64,000 bases of DNA, taken from Syngnathus acus (Eukaryota > Chordata > Actinopteri > Syngnathiformes > Syngnathidae). Position 1 is the stretch's first letter. Each line of letters begins with the position of its first letter. Location: contig NC_051094.1 in NCBI RefSeq assembly GCF_901709675.1, forward strand, positions 10,782,501 to 10,846,500, read 5' to 3'. This document shows, piece by piece, positions 15,456 to 41,200 of this stretch. A program made the position numbers and the translations under genes. Under the pieces are notes generated by a model. The model saw only the letters and a program-made list of their open reading frames with translations. It did not search any database and was not told the DNA's origin.

Positions 15456-16511
15456 GACTTGACTACAGTATCGCCCGTCAGCTGCTCACACGGCCTTGGC
15501 AGCTTCCTTCATCAAGAGTCCCTCGTAGCTGCAGCTAAGTTTGGAAACAGGGAATAGATATAGCCTACACAAGACTCTTCTTACATCAATGATAAAAACA
15601 CGCACGCCTGCCTGCAACATTTTTTTCCACTTCTCACGTGCAGGAGCATTCAGAGGAGATTTGTTTAAATTGGTACAACAGCGTCCCCTGTAGGCCTGTT
15701 AGTATTGGATTCAACTCTACACCTTTCTGGACAGTAGATTGCTTTTTCGTCAGACAGTTAGGGGGGTGGGAACAAATGAGATCTGGTCAGAACGTAATGC
15801 CTGAAATATCTGATTAAAATGAGCTAGCATTTTAAAGAAATACACTGAGAGATACAATTCAGCTCTTACGAGTCACGACACAAGCAAAGGTGGACCTTAT
15901 TCCCTGTTCCTTGCTTCTATGATCATTGGCTGTAGATCCAATTTCTAATTATAAATGATTGACTAACTGCTGAAGGGCCAATCCAATATTCTAAACAAAT
16001 ACCATTCGATTTGTAATATATTAATAATAACATGCAAGTTGACTAATGTACACAGGTAAAATCGTGCCGCATGAGTTAAGCGTTTTGATGAATGTTAAGG
16101 GTGCTCCAGCCACTATAGTGTAACTTTGTCTGATACAGTGGAGCCATTATTTGAATATCATATAAACAGCCCTCACACTGGCAGTGACCTCGTGGACACA
16201 GACACACACACATATCACACTGCATAAAGGCAGTCATAACTGTTTTGAATAATTGATTGGCAGTGAAATTGTGAGGCTCTAAGGTTTCCAGGATGTCATT
16301 GTCTGTGTTTTGGGTCAATGAAAAAGTGAACTTCTCACATGAGGCGCTCATCATAGACTTGCCTCTCAATACACATATGCACACATTGTTTGTTGTCATG
16401 GCAGTGTGTTCATCCACTTCATAGGTGGAGAAACCCTACAGCTTCATCTCCCATGTTCACTGAGCTCTCTGGACCTCGGGCCACTCGGAGGTCGACAACC
16501 ATGAGAGGAAG

Positions 16512-22595
<6,084 letters not shown>

Positions 22596-22738
22596 GTGAG
22601 TGAGCATGAATAGAAAACACTTTACTGGGAAAAGTCATTTTCCGAAGTGTGTGATACAAAAATATTCTATTGCATGTAGTATTTTTGGGCACATTTTCCC
22701 GCAAGGACTTCTCTGGTCTCCAGAAGACAGATTTGAAC

Positions 22739-22744
22739 AATAAA
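22739..22744 (+). terminator. tmc1: Poly(A) signal of tmc1
   Basis: A canonical AATAAA, 144 bases downstream of the tmc1 stop codon in the right orientation. Confidence 0.6.
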
Positions 22745-24634
22745 GTGATGGGACTTGAGTGATGAGTCAATAAGCTTTATTTGGCAAAGCCGCAAAGGAC
22801 TCGTGTTAAAATAATGAAAAGTGGGTTATATGCATAGTATGTATTTACAGAATTCTATAGAATACTGTTTTTGTATTTTACATATAGAACAGTAACTGTA
22901 TTTTTATAATATTGTAGACATATTATCCAATTAGAAACATTTTAAAAATGTATTATAAATTAGAAACATTTTAAAAATTTATTATAACCCCAACTTGAAG
23001 CTAGGTCTCATTACTACTATAGTTCTAGTCTTATTTTTCTTTAAATTGTCTAGACTTTTCTCGGCACCGCAGCCATTGAACTCATCCTTTGACTTGTGGT
23101 CGTGCCAGTTGAATTCAGCAATGTCCAAGTGTGCCAACATCCTTAATTGTAAATCCTTTTGTTATGGTCTCTTGAGCTTCATCATGTTACAGGGATGTCT
23201 GTCTTGAATCATCTGATAACGGTACACTGTCTGATCCAATATCTTAGAGGCTGTTCTGCTCTGTCATCCTGTCAGTCAACAGTCCCTCAGTTGACCTTTT
23301 AGTCAAATGTAAACATGTTTCCTGTCAGTTCAATTATCCATCTATTCCACCAATGCATTTTGTGTACCAAGAAATGTCAATGCGAAATCCAAACGCTATA
23401 TGTTTGGGTAAATAAAAAACTAAACACTCTAATTACTAGGGAAATGAAGAGGCAGTACTAATCAGATCTTTATCTGCGGGTGCTCATAACTCTGCCTCCA
23501 TGCTTGTGCCAGGTAACCGAGCCACACAGCGGCATACTACGTATCTGATATCTTAACTTTCTCTGTACACCAACAGGGATCTCATCTTTCCTAATATTAA
23601 TGAAGGGAAGAGTAAGGCTTTGTACCATGATGTACACTGATTTGACTTCTAAGATTGTACTGAGATCTGCTTTGGGGACCCAAAGTTTGTGAATTGGTTG
23701 TTTTTTGTGCAAATCCAGAGAGTTGAACAAATGCAATCAAATAAGGAGAGCTTATGAAATGAATTGTCCGTAATTTTGGGTTCTGTCCGGCAACATGATT
23801 TCTCAGCATTTCCATCTGCCCTTTTTGTTCTATTCCAAAATTGGGCTATGGATTTCGCTGAACTACAATAAATAAAAGCTGCAATAAATAAAAGCTGCAT
23901 GCCTCTTGAAAAAGAGGCAAAAAGAAATACTCGAGCTGTCACAATAAATCGTGTAAGGACATCAATAAAGTGTAAGTGTTCATGTGTGAATATTTATCAC
24001 CAATTTTATGACACGCCATTCTGAATGGACATAGACTGTCACACCAGTGGTGGGCGTGGCTCAGGTCCCAGGTTGGGTGGGGTGGCTTAGTAAAATGAGG
24101 CTACGTTCCAAATTTTGTTGCAGCCACTGTACTAATTGGTGGGGGGAATTGAATTTGAGGAAGCATACCGCATCAGTTAAGTAGAGCAGGAAGGTTGTAC
24201 TGTATGTAAACACAGTGGACTCCTGAAAGGTGCAGGTAAGGAGGACCGGATGACAGCTTGGGTATTGGGGTTAAGGTGAAGGGCCGCGTCACATCTCTTC
24301 TTTCACTGCATTATTCAAAAGGACCTATTTGACATTTGACTATAGTCTTGCATCACGGTTGTTTTAACACGTCAGTACAACATTTCGCCTCAATTTTGCA
24401 CAATATGCAGTATTTTAATATTTGTATCTTGTTGAATCTCACTCACCCTGAACTTTGACTTGAAGATTTTAGGTTGCAGGAAAACACCTGTTTGTATAAA
24501 TGATGCAACTATAAGTTACAAACTTGACAGGCAAAGACATCAATCATCAGCATGCAGATGTTGCATGTTTTTATACATCATCCATGATGACTTATTGTAT
24601 CATTTACCATTTTGATTGACATTTGTCTGTTTTA
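22745..24634. other. Intergenic region between tmc1 and tmc2
   Basis: AT-rich spacer. It contains a short direct duplication (TTAGAAACATTTTAAAAA, at about 22930-22985) and a duplicated AATAAATAAAAGCTGCA at about 23865-23900. No exon chain is seen. The tmc2 promoter presumably lies at its right end. Confidence 0.5.
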
Positions 24635-24901
24635 GGTCTTGCTCAATTGAATTTTCTTCCTCTGGGCTACTGCTCATCATCTGATGGCCTTTGTATCATT
24701 GATGGTTGTCAAGGAGTGGTTCAAACAGGAGCACATTTGTCCCCCGTGTGTGTGTGGGTGTATGTGTGTGTTGGTTTACTTATTTTGCCTTCACTGCTGG
24801 ATCAGCCTCCCTCACTCATGGATGGACAGGAGACACACTCTGAAGCAGACAGAAGAGGAATAACTACATGGGCCAAATACACAATCAATTACTAATACAG
24901 A
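24635..24901 (+). other. tmc2: Candidate 5' UTR exon of tmc2
   Basis: An acceptor-like CTGTTTTAG ends near 24634, and the sequence then runs uninterrupted to the tmc2 ATG at 24902. An untranslated leader is plausible; the upstream exon is not identified. Confidence 0.35.
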
Positions 24902-32279
<7,378 letters not shown>

Positions 32280-33110
32280 TTTTGCTGACAGCGCACGTGA
32301 TCTTGGATGCAATGACTGGCACATCTTGATTTTCGTGCAGGTAAAAGCCTCCTTTATTGTATTTGGGAATTTGGCAAACTGAGCTGCGCATTCAAGTGGA
32401 CCGACAGCATTTTCTTTTCTAACACTTTGTTTTTATAATCATCTTCATTATATTTTTAAAATCACCCCGCTGCACAGCATTTGGGAGGGGAGGGTGGGGT
32501 TCACACACAGGATTATTCCACAAATGTGATCTCTTATCGCCTTGGACAACATTACATCATCACATCATCCGCCTTTGGAGGTCTGCAAGCTGTTCTATAT
32601 CAATGTACATTGACCAATTGACTCCTTTGATTTTCTGCATGGGTTCCAGCGAGACTATTGCTGTTCCCGCAATGTCATAAAACTGTACACCTCTTGACTA
32701 GTGATTTAAAAGAGAATAGGTGCAGCCTGTTCCATTGGCTGGGAAGCGAATTAGCTGTGTTCATCCCCACAAAAGCCAGTTTCAAACTGTGCTCGTCTGT
32801 GAAAATAACCCCCCAAAAAAACTCCATCGGAGTACACAATTAGACTTTGCACTAAACTTGTGCTGGGCACCAAAAGTAGATTCCTGGGAGTCGAAATCCA
32901 AGTCTATTGATAGACGAAGACCTACTATATACCACACACTTCTCCTTTGAAATGGAGGCGAATTGTACCCCATAAATGTTGATGTTTAAAAATTCCATCG
33001 ACAGAGCAAGAAACAGATATCCCTTGTTTTAACATGTATGTGTTTTGATTTTATTTGGAAATCTGTGTAAATAGTATTTGTATTTCTATTTTTATATGAC
33101 ATCTATTAAA
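32280..33110 (+). other. tmc2: tmc2 3' UTR with ATTAAA poly(A) signal at 33105-33110
   Basis: This is non-coding sequence after the tmc2 stop. A variant poly(A) signal, ATTAAA, at 33105-33110 follows an AT-rich stretch and precedes TG-rich sequence. No other signal of comparable quality is seen nearer the stop. Confidence 0.45.
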
Positions 33111-33351
33111 GTATGTAATTCTGACACAAATTTTTACTTGTATATATGTCTATATTACATCCCCCAATGCAGATCCTATTTGAACCCAGGTAGGCTTTTT
33201 TTCTTTTTTTAAACAGAAAGGTAATTAAAAATACGTATGTAAAATCTTTTACTGCTATTCACACTTTAGACCACAAGAGGACACTCTAGTTTGCTCCAAG
33301 ACTGAAACACAAGCACCTCCCAATTCTGACGCGTTCACTCCTCTTCCTGAC

Positions 33352-33935
33352 TAGTGATGTGAATTCCAGTTCTTTTAGGTGAACTGAATCTTTAGAATCA
33401 GTTCACTCAAAAGAGTCGTTCAAACGAAGCGTTCAATGAAGTTCACTCATTGACTCGTTCGTGAACGGGAAAGCCAGGATTCGTTCCCTCGCTGATCCGT
33501 TCTCGTGGTGAACTGGAAATGCGAATCACTCAGTGAGTGATTCACTCAGTGAGTGATTCACTCAGTGAGTGATTCACTCAGTGAGTGATTCACTCAGTGA
33601 GTGATTCACTCAGTGAGTGATTCACTCACAGATTCGTTCGTTGGTGAACGGGAAATGCAATTCACGACTCGTTCGTGACCGGGAAGTTACGTCACTGACT
33701 CGTAAAGTCCCTCCTCCATCTAACGCTCGCTGGCGCTGCTGAGTGGCTGATTTTCTTCTTCGTTGTTTTACGGCAAGGTAGCACCAGCTTCAATGGGCAT
33801 TACTGACCTCTACTGGTTGAAGTTATATATGAAAGGAAAAAAGAACGAATCACTTTAGGACGTGATTTGTTCACTCTCGTTCACTGAAAGGACTCGTTCG
33901 TTTTGAACGAATCGTTCACTCACGAGCCAACACTA
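33352..33935. mobile_element. Non-autonomous hAT-type element (MITE), 584 bp
   Basis: The element starts TAGTGATG and ends CAACACTA; the reverse complement of the right end is TAGTGTTG, so the terminal repeats agree at 7 of 8 bases. It is flanked by TTCCTGAC (33344-33351) and CTCCTGAC (33936-33943), an 8-bp target-site duplication with one mismatch, as expected for hAT transposition. The interior has many copies of GTTCACTC/GAACGA-type words in both orientations and a 16-bp tandem array. It has no coding capacity. It sits next to the last exon of the unrecognised minus-strand gene. Confidence 0.8.
33523..33627. repeat. 16-bp palindromic tandem array, about 6.5 copies
   Basis: The unit TCACTCAGTGAGTGAT repeats without interruption. 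Each unit is an odd-centred inverted repeat: GAATCACTCA and TGAGTGATTC flank a central G. The array could fold into alternative hairpins. It lies inside the hAT-type element. Confidence 0.95.
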
Positions 33936-34464
33936 CTCCTGACCCGATCAACTGCATAAAGAATGCTTTGAGCTGTGCACTTCTGTAGGCTGCAAAAGCT
34001 GGAAAAAACACAAACATATGCGACACGTTTTTTTCCCCTCCAGACAGACACGGTACAAGGCAAAATAGTTGAGTTCGTGAAGCACTCTTCACTCTTCCTC
34101 TTTGTTTAATTACCTCTTGGTCGATGTCCAGGATTCCTCTCAGACTTGTTAGTGATATTTGATCCTCCAAACACACCATCCCATTAATGTTTGCATTTTG
34201 ATTTGTTTGTGCACTTAGATGATTTACAAGCATTTTTCCCACTCCTGCATCCCGTCTTCCTCTAATGTACTTATTTTGTGCCCTTGTTCTCTGCACTATT
34301 TAATGTTTATACACTACACATACATGGAAACTATTCAAAATACGCCCACTTACATGAAATCAGCACCCTGATCAGATGCCATACAGGACCACACTAGCAA
34401 CATCAGGGTGGCCATGTGAGTATGACTAAGAACACAAGTCTCCATTGTTTGCAAGTACTGGTAG

Positions 34465-36558
34465 TCAACAATGAACACAGCTCCTAACAACCTGTAAAAA
34501 TGAATTAATTCACCGTTTTCATATAGTGCACTCTAATGTGCTCATTTCCACTACAGTTTAGTTATTCTTGTAGAAAATATGATAGAATTGTACTATGATA
34601 TGGCATACATACCTTGGCCTTCAGTAGGGACTTTGACTTAATCCACGTCTCAGCAGTAGTATACTATCACTTTGCAATTATAGAACCCATCAAAAAAAAG
34701 GTAACACAGCACACAACAATATCACTTTTAGTACATGAATTGGAGCAGTTCAGAACCAATGGCAAAAAAATATTGACATAAAATACATCACCCCTTATCA
34801 CCATACCAATTATTAAATTTGCCATTTTTTTGTAGATCGCTACAGACATGTTTTGTTTATGAAATGCGATTTTAAGCAGTCATGTCATAGTTTAAATGTG
34901 ACAGGCATTGGAAAAAATAGATACATTACAATGGCTAAAGTTTGATTGATTTGAGTTGGTTTACACAAAAACAGTTTTAAAGTGTATGGTGTGTGATTAT
35001 TTTACAGTTGAAGTATACTATAGTGTACCAATAATAGTACTGTAGATGCAATACATCCAGTCTGTCTGTTTATTTGTATCTTTTGAAAGGATCCCACGGT
35101 TGCGGCTTATCTTATTTATCACAGTGATTATTGGCATTCAATGTCATCAATCTCTTTCATCATCGTAACATTTGTTTTCCTCTCCCTTCTCACTCGTTCC
35201 TCAATCAGGAATGTGGGTGTGTCGTCATGGTGTTATTTTCTTTCCAGAAGCACCTTTCAAAGGAGACAGAGATTCATAGAGCGTATCATTTCTATTTTCA
35301 TTCATCTCTCATTCTCTCTGGGCTCATGAGTTAATTTGAAATAATGTTTATTAATGTGCATATCTGACCTGCTGTGTTGTTTTTTCTCTGGTCTACTTGA
35401 TATGAACTCTCATCCATGAACTGTGGAACCCTTCCAGGTAGATCCAGGTCGTGTGTTGTCGCTGGGACCGGTCCGAGCTTTGGGAAAACTGTGGGCTCCT
35501 CTGGGCAGGTACATGGGTTGTTTCTCTCCCAGGCACCTTAGAAAATTACGCAAATATAAATGATGTTCATTAAGATGAGCAGAAAATACATACAATGTAG
35601 ATGATTTGAATGGAGGTTATTGAATTACAATGTATCGGGACAGTGTTTTATTGATTTTTAAAATCAAACAGGGACAGAGTTATGATCCTTTCATGCGGAA
35701 ACAAACCATGACTCATGCATAAAATGAAAGTACATACTATTTTTGCATTTGTTGCACATTTCACTTGGTATAAGTCTATGTTAACAATTATGGTTTCTTT
35801 TATTTAGAAAGGAGGCAGGCAGCCAATTATCACTCTCCGCATGTACAAATTGGGGAGGCAATTTTTGGAGTACCTAATTGTATTTATAGCCCCAGGGACT
35901 GAAAATGAATGTGATGTTTTGTTTTGATGACTTTCTTTCAAAGATGTTAGTAGTCTGTTTATGATGGATGTCACTGGGTGTGTCCCAAGGTTTTACAATA
36001 GCTTCCTAAAATGCCTTTTTTTTTTAAAATATATAAATATACACAATTCAATTTCCATCATACAACAACATATTACGTTTGTGCTAATATGCTTCTTGTT
36101 TGTTAGTTTACTCACATTTCTTGCCTGCAGGGGCCACAGAACGATGTCGCCCTACTTTCTTTCCCAGAAAGGTCAATGTGAAGGACCCAGTGTCGGCTCC
36201 AGAAGAGTTTACATACATTTTTGCAGTAAGCAACAGTAACTCTAGCAACTGAGTCTAAACAAAATATACATACTGTTATTTTTGTACATATTGCATAATA
36301 TACATCCACAGCATTGTTCAAAAGTCCACTGCCTCGATTAAAATACTCTGAATCGTCATGTATCTTCAAAATGAAATGATTACCTGTGCCAGATCCGAGA
36401 AGATCCTTTATGCGCTTCAGTTTGGAACCTGTGTACCGAGCATGAGAACAAACAAGATTTGATCGGCTTCTCTTGAGCGGAGAATCAAACTCTCCACTGT
36501 CTTTAAATATTAAAAAGCCTTGCAGATGGAGTTTCATTTTGTAGTGGCCTAAAGTGTG
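34465..36558 (-). CDS. Unrecognised multi-exon gene between tmc2 and anxa1
   Basis: I do not recognise the product. Five minus-strand exons fit in phase: 36558-36384 (acceptor CCTTTTACCAG, donor GTAATC), 36196-36116 (acceptor TCTTCTGGAG, donor GTGAGT), 35536-35397 (acceptor TTTTCTAAG, donor GTAGAC), 34663-34613 (weak acceptor, donor GTATGT) and 34491-34465 (acceptor TTTTTACAG, then TGA). They total 474 nt, 157 residues. The predicted protein begins HTLGHYKMKLHLQGFLIFKD, where the Met at 36537 could be the initiator. It continues with a basic part (SPLKRSRS, GSKLKRIKDLLGSG) and a Cys/Pro-rich part (NNPCTCPEEPTVFPKLGPVP). It shows no signal peptide or membrane segment and looks like a small soluble protein. 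More 5' exons may exist toward 37.7 kb. The fourth exon is the weakest. An alternative reading of the last exon is a signal-peptide-like frame starting MATLMLLVWSC (at about 34406), continuing into 34297-34114 and ending beside the MITE; that would be a second, secreted gene. Confidence 0.5.
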
Positions 36559-37715
36559 CTGGTAAAAGGACGCCCCAAATAGTCCTCAGGTTACCCGTCA
36601 TGAGTAAGATAGCAGTGCCAGCTCACTCTCAAGCATTGTTGTCATATATGATAACTGCATAATAATCATGATCCATTAATGCTCTGATGATACTGCACTA
36701 CGTGCGGGAGATTTGCAGAGTAAGCCCAGAGTTATTTCATTAGTTGGCAATTATCCAATGTTTTTTTTTTCTTTACATATACAGTAAAGGTGTCTAATGT
36801 CAGTTGACATAGTGATGACCCTGGAAGGATACAGTCAACAGTATGTGTTCATCAGTGTTGAGTGTGTTAGGACATCATGCCTCTCCTTAATGTGTTGCAA
36901 TGATGACATGCCGCACCAGGAGAAAATTCATTACAACATATCGACGTTTGTTGGTCTTTGTGACTGTCAGCACAAAGCTGCGATACGTCAAATCATCTGA
37001 TGTTGCGTTTTACAAAACACATGATTGCAGAAATCAGCTAGTAGTGGAATGGTATTTTTATGACAAAACTGTCAGAAAGTTACACAATAACTTTCGCATT
37101 ACGTCTTTCCCAGAAACACACAGTACGATTACATTGAGTGTTGAATGTAATGAGACCAAATTCTACAATGTATAAAAAAAAGTGTAATTTCACAAAGATA
37201 ATAGTGCTTTTTGTGTGTATTTTGAGACTTTAACTGAATAATCTTGTTCAGCTAAATGACAGGGGAATCATTAAAAACCACTCAGTGTGATTTTGTGCTG
37301 TCCTAAACGATAGGAAGCCATTTGTCATCCTTAATATATGTACCGGGACTGTCTTTGGCCTAGTAAGACAATTCACTTTAGTGAGGATCAAGAGCATAGA
37401 AACTACCACTATTATGTATATATCTTTGTATTATATCCATATCTTTACGTATTTCTATTTTTTGAAAGGAAAATAATATTTTTTTATATTATAAATATTT
37501 TTATATGATATATTTCATAATAATAACAAAGAGTGCATTGAATAAACGCACAAACAGTATAAGGAGGAGCTATAACTTGGTCACCATTTCATTTGAGTTT
37601 TTCTTTTTTTTTTTCCCTTGAAGCTCAGCTCAAGGATGGGAAGCAGGCGGTGTTAAAGTCCAACTAAGGAGGGGAGTATGGGCCGGGCTCGGTTCTAGGT
37701 GGAGTTTGTCATGAG
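36559..37715. other. Spacer between the unrecognised gene and the anxa1 promoter
   Basis: AT-rich, with short open frames on both strands that lack splice support. 5' exons of the minus-strand gene could lie here, but I could not phase any convincingly. Confidence 0.4.
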
Positions 37716-37722
37716 TATAAAT
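37716..37722 (+). promoter_or_regulatory. anxa1: TATA box of anxa1
   Basis: TATAAAT lies in GC-richer sequence. About 70 bases downstream a leader exon ends with CTCACG followed by a GTAAGT donor (about 37793), and the coding exon acceptor is at 38251. This gives a non-coding first exon of roughly 45-50 bases starting near 37745. Confidence 0.6.
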
Positions 37723-38273
37723 GAACTCCCTCTACCCGACTACCGCCCCTGCAAAGCTCACTCCCACGTAAACGTCTCTCCAGCCTCACGGTAAGTCTTG
37801 TTACTAAAATAAACAATCTCAAGAATGCTGTCGCGCTTCTCTCTGTGACATTTAAATGCGCAAAAGCTTTCAGCTTGCAGTACTCGATTAAAGTTATTTC
37901 TTCCGCGGCGTTGAAGTACAATTGATGTGGGTGTGGCCGGAAATGTTTGTTCACCGTTACGCATATAGAAGCAATGGAAAGTGAGTTGAGATTACGCTGG
38001 TAAATAATGCACGACATTGTGTGATATATGCACACACAGCTCACGAGATACATCCGTGTTAGTGGTAATCGTGGGTGTGGCCAGGCAGGCAGCCTCTGCA
38101 TGCTTGCCATCATGGAAAACCACAAAATCATAGTTTCGGAAGGCAGTTTTAAAATCGTAATTCCCTTATTGCCTGTCAATGTAATTTTTGGACTCGTGTT
38201 TCCTTTTTGTTCCTCAAATATATTTACACCTTTCTATGTCCTCATCTGACAGTGTCCTTCAGCCAGCCCCGCC

Positions 38274-41200
38274 ATGTCTTTCATCAAGGAGTTCATGATG
38301 CAGACAGTCTATCTGGGCATGCCCGATGAGTCAGTAAGTTACTGTGGTTCTGTTCCAGTTGCTAAGGCCAACTACTATGTTTGTTCCCTTTTTTTCTCTT
38401 CCTGTGGTATGCTGGGTGGAAAGTTTTCCTGGCAGGGTTCGGAGAAAAGGAAAGAGGAGGGAACATTAAATGATAGCAAGGAGAAGAGCGAATGAGTGTA
38501 AAGTTTAAAAGTTTAGAAACAGAAGAGGGGTAGGACCGTGGCAGCTTGCATGACTATTACGTAAAACAAAGGGAGTATGGCGAATGGTGATTCTTTTTAC
38601 TCCTCAAAACTCAGTAAAAGCAGTATTTCATTGCCTTGTGTGACTCAACGAAACAGGAATTTGAGCCCCTCCCTATCTAAACTCTTCTTGCTCACCAATC
38701 CTCTGCTTCAAGGGTTGCACAAGGTTGTTCTTGTGTTAAGCTCTTCTTGTTCAGTACAAGGATGTTCATGACCTAACTTATTCACCATGTTAAAAGGCTT
38801 GTTTTTGGCCTTTGTTTTGTTTTGCACAACTCTTGTTGAGGATGAGCATAACATGTCATAGTATCTTTTTTTGTTATTGTTCATTGACTTAATAAATTAA
38901 CTTGCATGAAAAGATGGGGTGTAAAATGAAACGAGGTGAAAGAATGCACAGTCATGCACACAATGGTGTGATGATAGGTCAATATTTACCGAACACTAGC
39001 ACTAAAGACTAATCTGCGTTATCGCTCAGGTCCTGAAGAACGAAGGGACAGTGAAGGCTTCACCAAACTTCAGCGCCAGTGGTGATGCAGCTGTCTTGGA
39101 CCAAGCCATCAAGGCAAAAGGTGATCTCAAAATGCATAAGGACTCTGAGGAAGGCTTGCCAACTTCTCAATCGTGACATCATGGGGAAAAAAAGGAGCCG
39201 CCCCAAGTAACTTAACACCCCCTGCTGGTAGCACTCACAAGTACATCTCTGCCTGAGCCAACAGCTATTTTCTGCCATTTTCTTTTTTTTTTTTTTTAAA
39301 GTTTGAATACATATCTGTGGCACTCGGATGCGTTATAGCATAAATTGTAGGTCTATTTCACATTGTCATTTCATGCAGGTGTGGATGAGAATACCATCAT
39401 TGAAATACTGGTGAAGAGGAACAATGAGCAGAGGCAACAGATTAAAGAAGCTTACCAGCATTCCAGTGGGAAGGTAGGAAAGGGTATTCACAACTCGTAT
39501 GTAAAAAAATGTAGCTCTTGGAATAACTCCCCAAGTTCAGTGAAAAATCTAATCAAATAACTAAACTTTTTTTTGAGCATTGCGAATGTGTAAATTTAGA
39601 TATTGCCCAAAATATCGGTTTAACTAAAACAAATATGGTATTAGAGAAAATATTATATTGTGGACATTTTAGGCAGACAGATGGCAATGCATGACATACA
39701 GTAGTTCTTTTTAGGCAAACATGTATTGAATGTAAGGCCAGGGGCGTGCCTCGTCTGTCCGCACGCCATTGTGCCCTCTGTTGTCTTTGCAATACTTCAC
39801 GTAAATTTGTCACTTTGAAATCGCTCCTTCTGTGTGTGGCTGCATAAACTGTGGCAGTCAAGTGGCTGCCTGGCTCAACACGATTGGTGAAATGGAGTCA
39901 GACGTCATTAGTGGTTACATTGAATTGGTAAAACAGAGTCATGTGACAGAGCCTCAGGCAAAAGTCTCTCTGACAAACTGAGGGGAAAAAAAACAAAACT
40001 ATTGCGTAACAGTTATTAGATAAATAAAGTAGCCTATGTAATGCAGTCTAACTGATTAGAAGTAGAGTTTCTGCTTTACAAAAATACTTTAAGGAAAGAA
40101 GAAAGTATGTTGAATTTTAACTACTCCGACATGTGCAATTTATCCTGAAAGTCATTCAGTGTTTTAATAACCCACTCTGTTCATGCAAAATACTTTACAT
40201 TATATAAAATATGTATTATTCCTTTAAAGCCTCTGGAGGTGGCACTGAAGAAGGCGTTAAAGGGAGATTTGGAGGATGTGGTCATGGCTCTGCTGAAAAC
40301 ACCGGCCCAATATGATGCCCAGCAGCTGAAACTGGCCATGAAGGTACATGTGCACTCATTGCACCATTCCCTTCCTCTCATGCTCATGAGCCAAAGGGAA
40401 CTGCTGTTGCACTTTAGAGGTCAACACTGATTTAAGTTTGTAGCTCAGTCATTTGTTATAGCGCTCCGCCCATTTCCATGTATTCTTTTTGGTTTTTCCC
40501 ATTGGGCTAGTAAAAGGTGTTATGAAAGGCTGCTCATGCACTGAATTAACCCTTTCCTATTTGATTCTCTGTCTCAGGGTTTGGGAACAGATGAAGACAC
40601 CCTTGTTGAGATTTTGGCCTCTCGAACCAACACGGAGATTTTGAATATAAAGAAGGCCTACAAAGAAGGTGTGTGCCAAGCGGGAATCTTATATTTCATC
40701 CGGAAAGATCTGTGTAAAAGTATTAGGCCACCACAGTTTGTAGTTGTACGGTTATTATTTTTTTCATAGCGGTCATTTTGACATTTCTACTAAATCTAAA
40801 ACATTGAATGATTTTTATTTTTTATTTGTTTCAAATATGTAAACAATAAATCAAAGTGAAAGTCATGTAAATTATGACTTTGCATCAAACTTGGTACAAA
40901 CAAGATACAATATAAAGCACATGTGGAGCAGGGGTGGGACTTTACACATCTGAAAAAGAGTGGGAAGAAGTAGGACTTCAACATTAATGTAAATAGTAAG
41001 CTTGCTATAATTAGCAGGACTATGCAAAAACTAAAACAACTAACAAAACAAACAAAAGCACTGTAACATATGGGTGATGTTGAAATACAAGACATGCTTG
41101 AAATGTTTGTGTTATGGCTGTTAAGAATACAAAAAGGACCTGGAGGAAGACGTCAGATCTGACACCAGCGGAGACTTCAGGAATGCACTGATGTCACTCT

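Larger units (their letters stand above)
10341..16500. other. Intergenic region between zfand5 and tmc1
   Basis: Six kilobases with no exon chain that I can support on either strand. It contains short CA-rich runs (for example near 10795-10830), homopolymers and two repeat fragments listed separately. The tmc1 leader exon or exons and promoter probably lie in its right-hand part but are not identifiable. Open frames of 60-130 codons here have no family resemblance or splice framing. Confidence 0.5.

Noticed and set aside
32280-37715. Search for ALDH1A1 exons between tmc2 and anxa1
   Set aside because: No aldehyde dehydrogenase motifs were seen on either strand; the only exon chain is the unrecognised minus-strand gene.
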